Of a stretch of DNA of 64,000 nucleotides, positions 12,293 through 26,018 are shown in pieces; the stretch's first letter is position 1; each line of letters starts with the position of its first letter. The translations under genes and the position numbers were made by a program. Source of the DNA: Mansonella perstans (Eukaryota > Nematoda > Chromadorea > Rhabditida > Onchocercidae); the NCBI GenBank assembly GCA_037074765.1, contig JBAMDO010000578.1, forward strand, positions 910,084 to 974,083, read 5' to 3'. The notes beneath the pieces were generated by a model, which ran no database searches, had not been told where the DNA came from, and saw only the letters and a list, made by a program, of their open reading frames with translations.

Positions 12293-15200
12293 TCACTTTT
12301 CTTTAATATCATCCGTCATTTCCCCATCGAATGCAATATTTTCAAAAGTAGAACTGCATTCAGGCTCTGACTTCATCATATTCTGAAAAGAGTTAATGTT
12401 GAAGTATTCCATCTTCCAGTCAAACATTGTACAATGAGCAAGCAAGTCATATGATTGAAATATATGATAATAATAATTTAGGTTCATTTAATTTTATGAA
12501 TTCTTATTGAATCACCTAAGATCATAGTATTACAACCGTAAGTTTCAAAATCGCCAATCTCTTAAAGGAATAGCATACCAAAAAATAATGGATAAATTAA
12601 GAATTCGCAACAGCTGGCATTATCAATATTTGAATTTCTCAAAAAAACTATAAGTCTCAACTTTTCACGATTTCCTATTTATCATTAATAAAACAGTTAC
12701 TTTTTTTACAATAAATTGACAGCTAAAATTTGAAATTTCAACAACCTGAATATTATTTGCAACAGTTTTTAAAGTAGACCCATCATTACGTAGCAACTCA
12801 AGCTCATCAATTCTCGCACTTCTCCAATGAACTGCTTCGTAGATTGAAGTCTGGTTCAACAGCCCTCGAAAACTGGAATTAAATTTATTCAATTCTTAAC
12901 TAGCATTTTTCAAATCATATTAGAATTAAAAAGACTACTACCAGTTTCATATTTTAAAAATTAGACAAGATTACTTGGTAAAATCAAATTTTCGTCCAAA
13001 TGCTAATATAGCTCCAATGATAACTGCACTGATGGCAAACAATGAAATGATGGCTAGCACATGGTCATCTGGAATAACAATGATATGTTCCGTAATAAGA
13101 ATAAAATAATTCATGTAGTTCTATGAAATTTTGAAACTATTCAACTGCTTTAATCAAATTTGTCATCTTTTACGAAGATATTCTTAATTTTTAATAAAGA
13201 GATGAATATATATCAAAAAATGTAAGAAAACAGTACCTTTAACCAAATTTGCCGAAATAATTTCTTCAATTTCAGTTGTTGCCATCGAGTTTGACACCCC
13301 TATAAGACAACGAATTCATGGTTTTAATTTAAAAATCATATGTTAAACAATATTATTAACCAAAGATAAATTTTTTGACTAAGAAATCTAATATCGCTGA
13401 AAACCACAACAGATTGATCGGTGGTACTGATGCGTGGATCAAAGTAAATGTTTAAATATGATACTTGTGAAGTTTCTTGTCTAAGTTGTAGTTTTGAACT
13501 AAATCTGGCATTTTTTATGTAAGATTTAAATAAGGCTAGCATTACCGAAATAATTCTGCACAAATCCGGCTAGGTCTTTCAGAACTTTATAGTAGATTTG
13601 CTCATCAAATGGACGTGTGGCACCTTCTCGTGCAAGAACAACAATCTAAACAGCAGATTATTATGCATGGACTGAAATCAAAATTGGAAGCACAGAAAGT
13701 GTCTAATTTTCATATTAGCTATTAATTATTTGAGTAATATTCATGAAATGTTTGTTTACTTTGTTGATATGTTGTAGAACTGTACATTAATTAAGTGTTA
13801 TCTGCTATGAAACTTTAATTTACAAAAAATAATTACTCATATTTCAGAACAAAAAAGAAATGTCGACATTAAAGCTGTCTTCCAAGTAATTCACAAACTG
13901 TGTTAATTCCTAATATTATAAGAAATATTTCTAAAAAAATTATTGAATATTTTCGCTTCTCATGGTGAGCAAATGAACGTTAATAATTGGGTTTTATACG
14001 AAAAGAAAATTGTATGATATTACGGCAAAAATTGTCTGGTGATTGTATAATTACTATACTATTTTGTGTATTGTAGCACTGCAATCCATCATTTTACCTG
14101 GTACTGCGGTAAGGAATTATCACGATCGATGCGCAAACTTGCAATATCTAAATCGTATTCCTTCAATACTACATTTTCTTGTTCATAATTTTCGACACTC
14201 TTTTGAAATTTGTCAAAATTGAAGGCTGCTGCACGAAAACGAAGCATAGAACCTAAGGATGGATCTAATAATAATAACTGCAAATTGAAAGTTATTTCGT
14301 ATAATTTCTCATTTCATTTTTTAGAAAAAATTTCCGAAGTCCTATCAAAAGTATTGAAATTTGTGCAACGTTAAGTCTCCAAACAACTAAATTCTATTAA
14401 AGTAGATAAGAATCATAAAAGACTGGAATGAAAAAAAAAAGAAAAAGGTTTTATGAAAGCATCTTCCAGCAACTTTTTCGTTTTATGAGTAATGCGAAAG
14501 ACAAAAAATAATAAATTATTGTTGCTTCTTCTGAATTGTCTACTGAACTTCTTCAGTTGAAGTTCTAGCTTATTTCCAGAGGAAAAATAGGTACTTCGAG
14601 TAAATGAGATAACTTATCTTGCCCATCTTCTGCTAATTGTTAACTATACACTCAAATTGAATTCTCAAAGTTACCGCAAATATTGCAGCAGTGACCAATT
14701 GGTTGAAATGCTCGACTGCACTTTGGGATTGCTGTTGATTGACACTGTCGATAGGAGCATATTAAAGTCAATTTCTGCAAATTAGTCTTAGTAAGTTATA
14801 AAGACTTTTAGCTGAATTTCAACCAGGAATAGATGTAGTATTCTTCTTTCGTTCTGCAGTTTTTGTAACATATTTCATTTCATTTGAAAATGAGTAATAA
14901 AGCATCAACTGATAGTTATCAATAATGAACGAAAACAATATTTTACAGTAACCAAACCTCTAAATTATTGCAAATCTAAAATTAAGTAATTTGCTAATTC
15001 TGAAATACACTCATTAAAAACACCTGATTAAATGCGGTGCAATAAAAGTTTCAGACATCAAACAAGTTGAACTGTATGCATTCCCATTTCATGCTTTATC
15101 TGCCCCTATTCTTTATTCAATTTCTCCTAAACAGACATGCCAAACAGACTTCTCAGACTAATGCATCGCAAAATACTGGAACTCAAGAATACTTACAAGA

Positions 15201-18200
15201 ATTCATTAAATCTCAAAGCATATGTTTATTTGTTGACGGATTTATTTGTTGCTGATAAAAAGGCTGATTGTCAGCATTCGTACTTTAATCGATGCTTTTA
15301 AACGTTTAAAAATTTTTAGATCATTGTAACTCTATTTATAAATTACTTTATAAGTTACTTATAAAGATTTACACTCTGTAGTCTAAAATTCCGTATAATT
15401 TGATTACTTCAGCTTCCAAATTGCTATTGAATTGTCCAGCATTGTTTTCCTTTGTCGTCTCACCCATAATTGTCACAGTATTCTTAAATTTGGGCCATTG
15501 ATAATCGATCCCGTTAATTTTTCGCAAAGATTTAAGCTTCGGCGCCAAATCAAATTGAAATTGACCTTCGACAGATTGCAAAAGTGAATCATTGAAAGTA
15601 TCATTGTTCATGGTCTATAAGCAATTTACTTAAATTATCTTAGTACAAGCAAGATTTCGGAATTCAATTCCTCGACAAATTATTCCAATTTAATCAGATC
15701 ATGTGACATTTACTGCTCTGCTTGGCAATTTTACGAGGTCAAAAAATCTTCTTAGTTTATACAATGTTCTGCTGTACCATATCACTATCAAAGTAACATA
15801 TAAAACTACAGACATCTTAAACAAATGAAGAAGAAATTAGAACTTGAGAACTTGCCGATATACAACTCTGGATTAGTTCCTTGATTTGATTAAGCAAATT
15901 AATCTGTCTAACAATCTACAGTTAATTTTTTAATAGATGAAATTTTACATTTGGGGATGCTCCATGAAGAAAAAAAATTTTTAAATATTTTAATTATGTT
16001 TTTCGATGATTTATATTTTTGATTTCTGGCTTAATGCTGACTATTACCACTTTGCTCTTAATGCTTATAAAAAAATAAAATTTTATAATTTTCTTTCTTT
16101 TTTTTGCCGTGTAAGTGCAAAAACCTGCAGTAAAATTTATTAAAGGTAATACAAATTAATTTTATTAAATGTATTAATAATCTTTTCTTTTTTTCAGAAT
16201 TTTCTTGAAATTCGCAATCAAAATTAATAATTTGATGTCAGTTATTTATTCCCAGACATGTGATACATTTACCAAACATAACAAATCAAATCAAAATTCA
16301 AATTTCTGCTTCGCAATTTTTGCTTGCTGAATATAATTAAATGTCAAATCATTCTTCATTATTAAGTTTTCTGTATCAAATTTGCAAAGTTTTAGACAAG
16401 AAGAGAAAGTAGAGACTGGAGGTATTTAAATTTCAATATACTTCCAAATCAAATAGTCCTAGTTTTCTTTCGCATTCATAATTAATTAATTTCATTAACA
16501 TTACTAAACGTGTTAAAATGATGAGTGGTAGAGAGCGCATCACTGCAATATTATCATAGAAATATAAAAAAAAAAAGAATAAAACAAGGATTGAAGTGTT
16601 TCAGAGAAGAGAGAACGCAGATTGCAGTAAATAAATTCCTGAAGCAATACTTTTCTTATATCCGCGCAACAATCTTCGAAATATAGGAGATTCAATACAC
16701 TAAAGCAATTCATTTGAATGTTATCACCGATAAGTTCCAATGAAAATGCATTCTGGCAACGATTTTACAAATATAATTAGTAATAATTTAACAAATTACT
16801 ACTCAAATGATTCCCACTTTCTTAATGCTGAATGTTGCAATACTGGTTGATTTCTAAGAAGACAAAATGCTGTTTCATTACATCATTGCATTTCTAAATT
16901 TGTCACAAAAGAGTTTTAAAAAGAAACAATACTGTATCAATACAGTAATCGTTATAACCTAAAACAGAATTGTCGCGTTATGAATAGGATAATTCATGGT
17001 ATGTCTCATTTGTGAAATGCAGTTTCAACATTGTTGCAAATGGCCAATGCAGTAGAATACACTTGCTATTCATTAATTTAGCGCATCATCAATTTTAATG
17101 CAAAATGGATTTTTAATAACTGATCATTTTTTATAAATAAATTAGATTCTGTCTATGTTGAAATTAGACCTATACGTAGTTTTGCACCATAATAGAATGA
17201 TATGGATAAGGCTATAGGATTTGAAAAAATGTCACTGTTTCAAACAAAGACCATGTTTTGGTATTTTTAGATACTAATAGCAACTTAACATATGTCGGAA
17301 GTATTTCCAGATTTTTTTCTGCGTATTCTTGAAATTATTCATTTTTCATTAGCCAATTAATGCATCTATAAGCCTTGACAGACAAGAGAAATCAGGATAA
17401 AGTTATTGATATTTGCTATTCTGCCTTATCTTTTAAACTAAAATTTATTTTTATAGCAGATTTCAAGACTGCTTAATTACTGATCATCTGAAATGTTTTC
17501 ATGCTGCAAACAACGAGTAATATAATAGGATATAGAATGAATGAATATATCTTGAAATTAACTTCTTCCAACAATCAATATTGTTATCTGAAAATACCGA
17601 GTACTTCTTGTATCGGTCATAAACGTTCAAATTAAGAAAAGAAGAAGCACAAATATAAATTTTTAACAGCTAATTCTTACATACAAAGAAGTAAAGTCAA
17701 CGTTTTTCAAAAACAAATAGAAAAAAATTTTTTGAAGTACAGATAAAAAACGTCTCTGGGCACATTTTAGTAAAAGTGCTTCTAAGTGCAATTTTTTTGT
17801 CATTCTCTTATTTCCTCCGTTATTGATAAATCAGAAAGGGACTTATTATTCTTGTAAATCAGACAGAGTGCTACAGTCTGCAAACTAAAGTGAAGTACTA
17901 ATTAAGATTGAACAAGGTATTGCTTGAAAAATAAAGTAAAATTAGAAAAGCAAGTAATTGCTACTTACCTGACCAGCTATTATGAAAGCACCAACTGTAA
18001 CAAAATCTTCTAGCAGTATTCGAGAACCACTATCTGATGGAATTATTGCACTATCCTAAAAGAAATAGATTAACACAGCGATTGTGAAACAAAAGTTTAG
18101 AGTTTAAAACAACCGTTGTCAGTTCACAGCTGACATTTCATATCTTTTATAAATATTTCGATAAATTTTTCTGTATAAAGTTTCAAGAGACTGTTCATAT

Positions 18201-18890
18201 TGAACATTTTACAGTGTGATCCCTAAGTAATCTATTTCACCTGAGATGATGGCACCTGAAGGACATGTAATGTCGGCCGTATCCGAATTCCGTTTTTAGA
18301 TACCATCCAGTTTGACCCATTATAATAACCCAATGACAGACTTTGTTTGAAATACGCTTCTGGAATTATTACTATTCTTATACCAAAACATGAAGGATAG
18401 AAGAGTTTGCGAGTTTAGTTCCTAAGAAATCCAGTAATATTCCAGAAAAAATTTCGCGCTAAACTTTTGATTTTCCAAAAATTCGAATTTAAAAAAGGGA
18501 TTTTCCAGGAAAAAGTCAGAAGCATTACGCAAGTTTTTAAGTAAGTCAAATTGAGGTTACTCATTTACAGCAGGAAATCTTTTGACCTTCTGCATTCTGC
18601 CTTCTCTTACATTCCCAATTACCACGTTTTCCCAATTCCATTTTTGCACCGAAAAATAAGATCCCATTAAATGGAAGATCAATTTTTTGTGAACTTAAGC
18701 CATCGGTAATAAATGCTGTGGTAATTTCGCTTTCATCAAAATGAATTTGATCGTTTTCACACGGGCTAACATTGTTTTCCCAATATTCCGTTTTTTCTAG
18801 GATATTTGTTCGACGAAATACGTAATTTAAACATTCAACATTTAATATCCGAAGTACTAGCAACAGTAGCTTTAGAATATTTTGAATCAT
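12293..18890 (-). CDS. Amnionless-like cubilin partner, type I membrane protein
   Basis: Eleven exons, read right to left: 18890-18569, 18371-18241, 18055-17969, 15614-15375, 14774-14675, 14264-14098, 13645-13546, 13299-13237, 13068-12975, 12872-12746, 12382-12293, giving about 506 residues (human amnionless is about 450). Residues 1-20 form a signal peptide. The N-terminal WENNVSPCENDQIHF resembles the amnionless W-x-PC-x-D signature. A second such segment (SNWMVSKNG) follows. A Cys-rich stretch (CQSTAIPKC, GHCCNICD; about 266-294) matches the region just before the stalk. One membrane span is at about 408-427 (LAIISLFAISAVIIGAILAF). The tail has FENIAF (490-495), close to the FXNPXF endocytic motif. 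In animals amnionless carries cubilin to the apical membrane and drives its uptake. The junctions of exons 1/2 and 5/6 are chosen by phase and less sure; exon 2 could instead end at 18256. An intron of 2.35 kb (15,615-17,968) is empty of obvious exons. Confidence 0.85.
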
Positions 18891-18901
18891 TTTGCATACC
18901 T
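18891..18901 (-). promoter_or_regulatory. Probable spliced-leader acceptor for the amnionless-like gene
   Basis: On the minus strand the sequence TTTATTCCAG ends at 18,900 (the AG is 18,901-18,900), nine bases before the ATG at 18,890. No upstream exon is needed, and nematode mRNAs are commonly trans-spliced this close to the start. A second ATG (18,897) just after the acceptor opens a short out-of-frame ORF. Confidence 0.55.
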
Positions 18902-20163
18902 GGAATAAATTAACACTTATGGCGTAAGATTAAAAACAACCTGAACATTTAGTGAAATAATTTTAGGCAGGTGAAGTTATTGATGCTTTATTAATTAATC
19001 ATTTCCGTGTACCCAATAATGCACTTTCTAAAAATGTCGAAAGACTTTGTAGTTCACATTTTCTTGTTAATTTTTCTCTATTAATGATTATAATTCCTGA
19101 AAAGTTTCTGGAAGAAGAAAACAACTTTTTTTTTGAATGTTTTTGATCAATATGTTAGAATCGATGACATATTTTACCTTATACATAGAACATTATACCA
19201 GTTAGTAGAATAAATCACTCATTAAGCTTATCTGTGTAAACTCAAAAAATGAGAATAATTCACAAGATGTACCACAAAACATTGACTGCCCAAAATTTTT
19301 TCAAAACATGCAAATATTTTAAAGTTTATAGAAGTGTTTAAGTCAGGAAAAGTCATTGCTAGTAATTATTTTTTGCATTTTCACAAAATAGTCAATTAGA
19401 ACATTACTACCAAATGGTATTATAACGTTTCGAAAAGATTAAGGATAGCAGATCCATTGAATGCTTTATAACGTTTATTAATAATTTATGAATTGTCATA
19501 ATGAAGCAGGGACATAAAAATTAATTAAGGATTGAAGAATGTTAGAGGTAATAATAGCTATATCAGGTAATCAACGTATATGAGTATCCACAACTATTGA
19601 TTTTTTAGTTTGATATATAAAAAGAAATATCAGTGATACATTAGGAAACTCTTGTACAATAAACTTACCATTATTTACATTTGCGATATCTTGTAATGAA
19701 CAGTTTACAATCATAAAATGATACCAAAATTAGGATATAATATTCAGTAAGAAAGAAATAATAGAAAACAGATGACCACATCGTTTGGAATTAGAATAAA
19801 TATAATTTACGCATTTTAATTATATTGAAGAATGATCAGTTACAATAAATAGGATTGAAAATTAGTCATATTTACTATATCAAATGGTGTGAGGCCGTAT
19901 CATCAAATAATTTAATGCTGTTGTACTCCTAAAGGATTACTGATTTTATTATTGATTACTGCGAATTATTGATTATTGATTAGATTATTAATTTATGATC
20001 TGATGCAAAGGAACCACTTCTATAATAAAATGAAAATAAGCCACAAGGTTGTCTTCTGATCATCAGGACACTTGTGAGCAATAATGAAACTTCCATTCTT
20101 CCAGATTAATCATAAGCATTTGCAAAGAAATGCATATATGATGAATAAACAAATAAAATGATA
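18902..20163. other. Spacer between two minus-strand genes
   Basis: Contains the 3' end of the second synaptotagmin-like gene and the 5' flank of the amnionless-like gene. It is AT-rich with many short ATT/TAA runs. No coding, RNA or repeat feature is evident. Confidence 0.5.
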
Positions 20164-23100
20164 TCAATCATCATTAAACGGCAATAACACATGCCATTGC
20201 GCAACGGAACGACGTGGTGTTGCAATTACGTCCTGCCATTGCTTCAGCGCCACACCATTAGCATTGTTGCCGATGATAACATGACCGATACGTTCATTGG
20301 AACCAACTCGGTCGTAATCCGAAACCGTCACTTGCAAATGCACCCGCTAAAGTGGATTGTTTATATTAGGCTGATTGAAATTGATTTTCAGTTAATCAAA
20401 AAGTTAAAATGGAATCAAAGCACATGAACGATACAAAAATTTTCCGATTTAATTTTATTTCAATCTGAAGAGTCAAATTTATAAAATGCAATTCCTTAAA
20501 TTTTTACTGATTTTACCTGCATTTTTTCTGGACTGACATCAAAACTGAATGATTCATTGTAATATGGATTCAATGTTTTCATTTTGATTGTCGTTTTCTT
20601 TTTCTCTAACCGCTTCTTTTGCATCATTAAATAAATTTTGACATATGGATCTGCAAATCATTTCCATGATGACTTCAAAACTGGCCAACTATTAATTAAT
20701 TATTTGAAGCTAATGAAGTTAATTGTTTGGAACATAACAAATGCTTAACATATTTTATTTGATCTACCTTTGTCTGATCTACTTATTCATTATATGATTA
20801 CATCAATACTGTCACACTTACATGACATCATGTATGATGCTAACCTGATAAGCCAAGGACATCCATCTTTTTCAAATTCTTGCATTCCATTACAACAAGC
20901 GTTAATTTATTCTTATTTGGAACATAACGAAGTGCTAGACATATTTCACCTAATCTATTTTCCTGAAATTATTCAAGAATACTTCTGTTTACATTTTATT
21001 CAAAATACACTTTTCAATCAGAAATTGAGCTGCCAAAAAACCGAATTCATTAATTCCTACTTGCAAACATATTCATCTTATAAGTAATAAAAAAACATTT
21101 TTTAGTTTTTCGCAAACTATTTTCTTTCCAGTTCATAACTTGTCAGCACTAAGCTTATCATTAATTATTTCTAATGAGCCTCATACGGAAAAATGAAAAA
21201 ATACCGGTGGAGTTTGAATCAGGTCGTATCTCTCAATGGTAGTCGCTAAATCTACTTTCCCAAGAGGTACTGAAATTTCGCCTATCTGAAATTATTCTGT
21301 CAGTTTATTCTTTATTTTCTTTTTTTACTGATTCTCTGACCTTTGACTGTAATCAAACATCTCAAAATACAGCAGTTCCTCAGGATAACTTGTAAAATTT
21401 ACTATTACAGTAGGGAAGAACTGTGCATATAATTAAGGTTTTGAATAAAAAAATAATTTTTAATATTTCTAAGCTATTATTAGTTGATGAAAAGTGCAGG
21501 AATTTGATCGATAATGCATCATTCACACATAAAATTCAGTGCGAAGAAAAAAAGTAGAATTACTAGAGCAAATTGACAAATTATTTTGCGATGTTTGTTT
21601 CGAAATTCTGAAATGATTGTGAAAGATTCTAGAAGATAACTTTACCTGACCATGTTTACCAAATCTATCAAAATCAAAAACACTCATAACCAACGTTTGA
21701 CTGCTGATTTCGTTATATGGTATCTGAAAATTATATTAATTAAAAGAGAATGATTGCCCTGCATTTGAGTTTCACTTAAATGAGCCTTATTAAAACACAT
21801 AATTTTTATGGCTAAAACAAATATGAATTTCGAAAATAGAAATGATGAAAAGGCTGTCAAATATTATTTTTTCCCATCAGTGCGCTGAAGTGTAATGGTG
21901 AAGTTAAAAGTGATCGACAAAATTAAAGTGAGCAAAACTGATTTTCAAAAAAATTAAAATCCAAAAATTAAAACTTTAAATGTTTTTCACGATGGCAACC
22001 AAAAGTTAAGGACCTTCGTTCAGGTCTCTTTTTTTCTTACTGATTTTTATAAATGAATTGCAAAAAACTGCTCGCTATTTCGCTATCCATGTTTTCGTCT
22101 CAGTGCTGCTTTTTCTCTTTTTTCATTCATTTCTCGATTTTCGCTATACACTTTATGAGTAAGTATGAAAGTATTGAATTAGCAATTTAATGCATTCAAA
22201 AATTTTTCGAAAACTTCCAACAAGGAAGTAAAAGTTGTGCCAAGTTGTTGGTGCAAAAGTAATTAATTTTGGAATTATTACGATGTAATTTGAAACTTTT
22301 TTTATTATAATAGGCTGTGAAAGATAAATTTGTTCATTTCCTTCAGAAATTTCCATCGAAAACCAACGTGCAATAAAAATATTTTGCTCATAAAAAAGTA
22401 TCAAAATGTAGAAAATGTGATGGGGTAATGGTAATCGTTCTTTTTCTGTGCAAATCCAATTTCCAGCACTTTTATTCCGCTTACAACTGCGTTGATCATC
22501 ACTGATTGCCGCATTCTAATATGTCATAAAACATTCAAAGTAGGACGCCCCTTTCAAACGTTTTTTCAAAAAATGTTTTTTTTGTATTTTTAAAAATGTT
22601 TTTTTTTATATTTTTAAAAACTTTGAATATCCACTGAACTTTCACAGCAAGTGGTTTATTTTTTTGTTGTTGATAATTCATTCAAGCGATCGCTATCAAC
22701 TTCAAAAACCGGTCACCATTCCTGATTTCCAGAATTTTCATCCTTGAAAACTTTTCAAATCGCTGCAGCGCATTTAGATTCATTAGCAGTTCCCGAGTAA
22801 AATGCTAAGCAGATGCTATATAAATAAAAAATATCATTCGAATGTACCTTATGTCTGATATCTTTTCTTAGTTGGAAATAAATGCAGAAAGAAACAGTAA
22901 ATAACTGATTATTAACAAAGAACGATGAGAAATTAATAGTCACATTTATATAAGATTAATTTTCAACAATGCAAAAGATTTATAAATACTTTCTTATACG
23001 CAAATAAATCTTATCTATCAAACGATGCTGTTAGATCAATAATAATAACAGCAATATTTTAATGTGAATTAATTTCCATTCATGAAAACAACCCAGCCTA

Positions 23101-26018
23101 GATATTTCTTTTTAAAGATTTTGTTAACATTCATTCGACTTGCTCTTATCGATAATTGGGGGAAATGGCCGAGAAACAGTATTTTTCATAAGTTTTGAAT
23201 TAAAACAGTTGAATTTACCTTGAATGCGAAATTCTCATTAAAAACAGGATTAAGCGTTTTCTTCTGTACTTTCGTTTGACATTTCTTCTTTTTATCCGGC
23301 AGCAGAAATAGTTTAACGTATGGATCAGAGCTACCACCAAGATCCATTGCTGGCAACCCTTCTGCTTGGATGACAGTTACCGTTAGCTACAAATTCCATG
23401 TTCAAATAAGAGTTTAAATATTATCAGCCTTTTATTAACTAATATTGATTTGTTTATTTAAGCAATAAATGAGAAGAAAGAAAGTGATTGCTAATTTGAG
23501 ACATGAACTCAGAGGAATAAATTCTAATCATTAAGAGATGCCATCACAAATTTTTCAAAAATTTCCATCAGATTTGGATGGAAAAAAATTTTTTCATCAA
23601 CTTACAAATATTTTGATTTAAGTTATATTGAAAAAATTGGTATACAATTGTTTCAATTATTCATTAAACAGTTAATCTACAACGTCTTAAGTAGTGATTA
23701 TATTTGTGTAATATGTGAAAAATGATTTGATCGAATCTTTCCTCTTTATTAGCAGCCTGTCAAAATCGACATTTTAGACTATAACAGATAAAGCGTCCAT
23801 TGTAATGGTGTAAACCTTTACCTACTGAACCTTGTATTGTAAATCTCTTGCAATCTATCATATATCCCATTTTAAAAGAAATGAAGTCAATCATGGATAT
23901 TCAGTTTGGATTCAACAGCTTTATCTCCACTTTCTTTTTATGATCAATTATTCCCAGTTCGCTCGGAATCGTGCAGAAACTAACAAGGTCTTAGTGATCA
24001 ATTTCAGTATTTGTTTGTATTGTTTATTACAGCAAGTAAATATGCAATCACACAAATCCCCCAAATTCCCTTCCACAGGATCTTTTGTGGTGTTACAAGC
24101 TGAGAAAATGACAAATGGTTTGATCAGAAGTGCCAGCCAACGAAAAAAACCTGAGAAAGATTCTCGACGAAATCAATAACATGTAGTTTGCTCTCTCTGA
24201 TCAGCAATTATCAGTAAAAGAAATACAACATATATCAATCGGTTTTCTATTCTCTTAAAAAAGAAAAAACCTAAAGGAAAGTGCGTTACTTCCAAGAAAG
24301 TCTTCTAGTTAAAAATTTATCCTCAATGGGGTTTTTCTTCCTTCTTCAAACTCATTTCAGAGTGAAAAAAACAACTTTAGTTTTCAGAAAAAAAATTATA
24401 GTTTTGAGAGTCTTCAAACAAAGGAGCTACTTAAAAGTGTTTATAATGCTAAAAAATGTTATTAGAATTTTATGAATTTAGTTTAGAAATATCGGATCTT
24501 ATTCATCATATCCTTATTGAAAGCTTTATTCAAGCAAGCATAAATTTTATGCTTGTTCTTTGAATGACCATGCAATTTTATTCAGTTTAAAAATGATATA
24601 TGTATGTTAAATATGATATGTTCAGCTGTTTTAATTTTTTCTATAATAGAACTCTTAGTTTTCCGCTTGATCATAATTGTTTCTCAACTGAACAGCTAAA
24701 ACTTTCCTGATATCATTTGAATTGCAGCACTTATGTAAATTAAGCCAATCTACTTGCATTTATATTTGGTGACATTTAATAATATTAAAGAAAGAGGAAT
24801 TTAAAAGAAAAACTTACCGAATTCTTGTCGAAGTCATAATCAAGTTTATAAGATAATCGTCCCAATAATTTGTCCTTCTTTTCCTCTTTTTTTTTATTTG
24901 TTGCAATTGTTTTTGGCAAAATCGATTCGTCAGCTGTAACGATTCAGAGACTTAGATTGAACAAAACAAGATCGAAATATTATTCATTCTTTAGAAAATG
25001 ATAAATGCTTCAGACTTTGCAAATATAGTTTATTGATAAGCCGTAAATATAATTATCATTATATTATTTATTATAATTTATGATAATTATCTTTTATTAT
25101 AATTATCATTATATTATGTGATATAATGTTTTTCTGTTTTCGACCAACCATTAAATATTTAAAAGAGTTAGTACACTGTAGTAATGATAATAGAAAAGCG
25201 CTTAAATTATGAACTAGCTCATGATATTTTGTTAATGTATTTCAAAAGATAATTGGAAGTCTCCGATAATAGTTTGTTTTGTTAATAATAGAGCAATGAA
25301 AACACATGCATGCAGTTGTATTGCCTCTGTTCCATGAAAACATCTTTTTATCATTCCATCTCTTGAGCTGACGATAACTTTTAACATATAAATACACTCA
25401 TCTGCAAATCACGATAAATCATGATATATTTTGCTCATAAATCTTATTCAACAAAATTACGGTCACGAATAACTTTAACTTCAATATGTTACTCATAGTA
25501 AACGTATTTTAGTCATGTTTAAATAGCTTAATTAACGCACTGCGTTATTTTTAAGAATTCGAGAGATCAAAAAGAAAAAATGCAAAATGCTTATTATAAA
25601 ATTTGAAAAAAAAGTGTCGGCGCAAGGGAAAAACTCGTTAGTGCTTAATGAATACTTCGATAGCCGTTTTTCCCTCTGCTATTATTTCCAAATGAACAGA
25701 AAAAAATTTTTCAATTCGGCTTAAATTTAATTAATTTTTATAGCAAGGAGTATGCATGGAAGATAATGTGATAGATGGGATAAACTAATAGAAATGCATG
25801 GTATTTTTATATCCCTATATAGCCTTTATTATTTAAAGCGTTTTGTTGATACGAATATCGAATAAATTTTCTTCTTGTTACAATAATAATTTTAAAAAAA
25901 AGGAATTAACCAAACATAAAATTATACGTTCTGCTTATTTTAAATCTCCAAAGAATTAAAAAAGAACTCTAAATTTTCAACAATTGGTTAAATAAAATTC
26001 ACCTGAATTCATAGTCAT
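20164..26018 (-). CDS. Synaptotagmin-like tandem C2 protein
   Basis: Exons read right to left: 26018-26003 (tentative), 24933-24818, 23386-23219, 21723-21646, 21285-21205, 20962-20845, 20650-20517, 20346-20164; about 297 residues with this start. A Lys-rich linker leads to C2A ([48 protein letters not shown]), then C2B ([43 protein letters not shown]) and the family's conserved end ([11 protein letters not shown]). C2A loop 3 is [10 protein letters not shown]: the third Asp is Gly. C2B loop 3 has Glu in the last ligand position. All other ligands are present, so some calcium binding is plausible. The first exon (ATGACTATGAATTCAG, donor GTGAAT) fits by phase only; with it the protein has no transmembrane span. 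A usual synaptotagmin TM exon may lie further upstream. Large introns (1.1-1.5 kb) hold no clear features. Confidence 0.88.

Noticed and set aside
20191..21087. Plus-strand open frames of 78 and 105 codons
   Set aside because: They are antisense shadows of the C2B exons of the minus-strand synaptotagmin-like gene.
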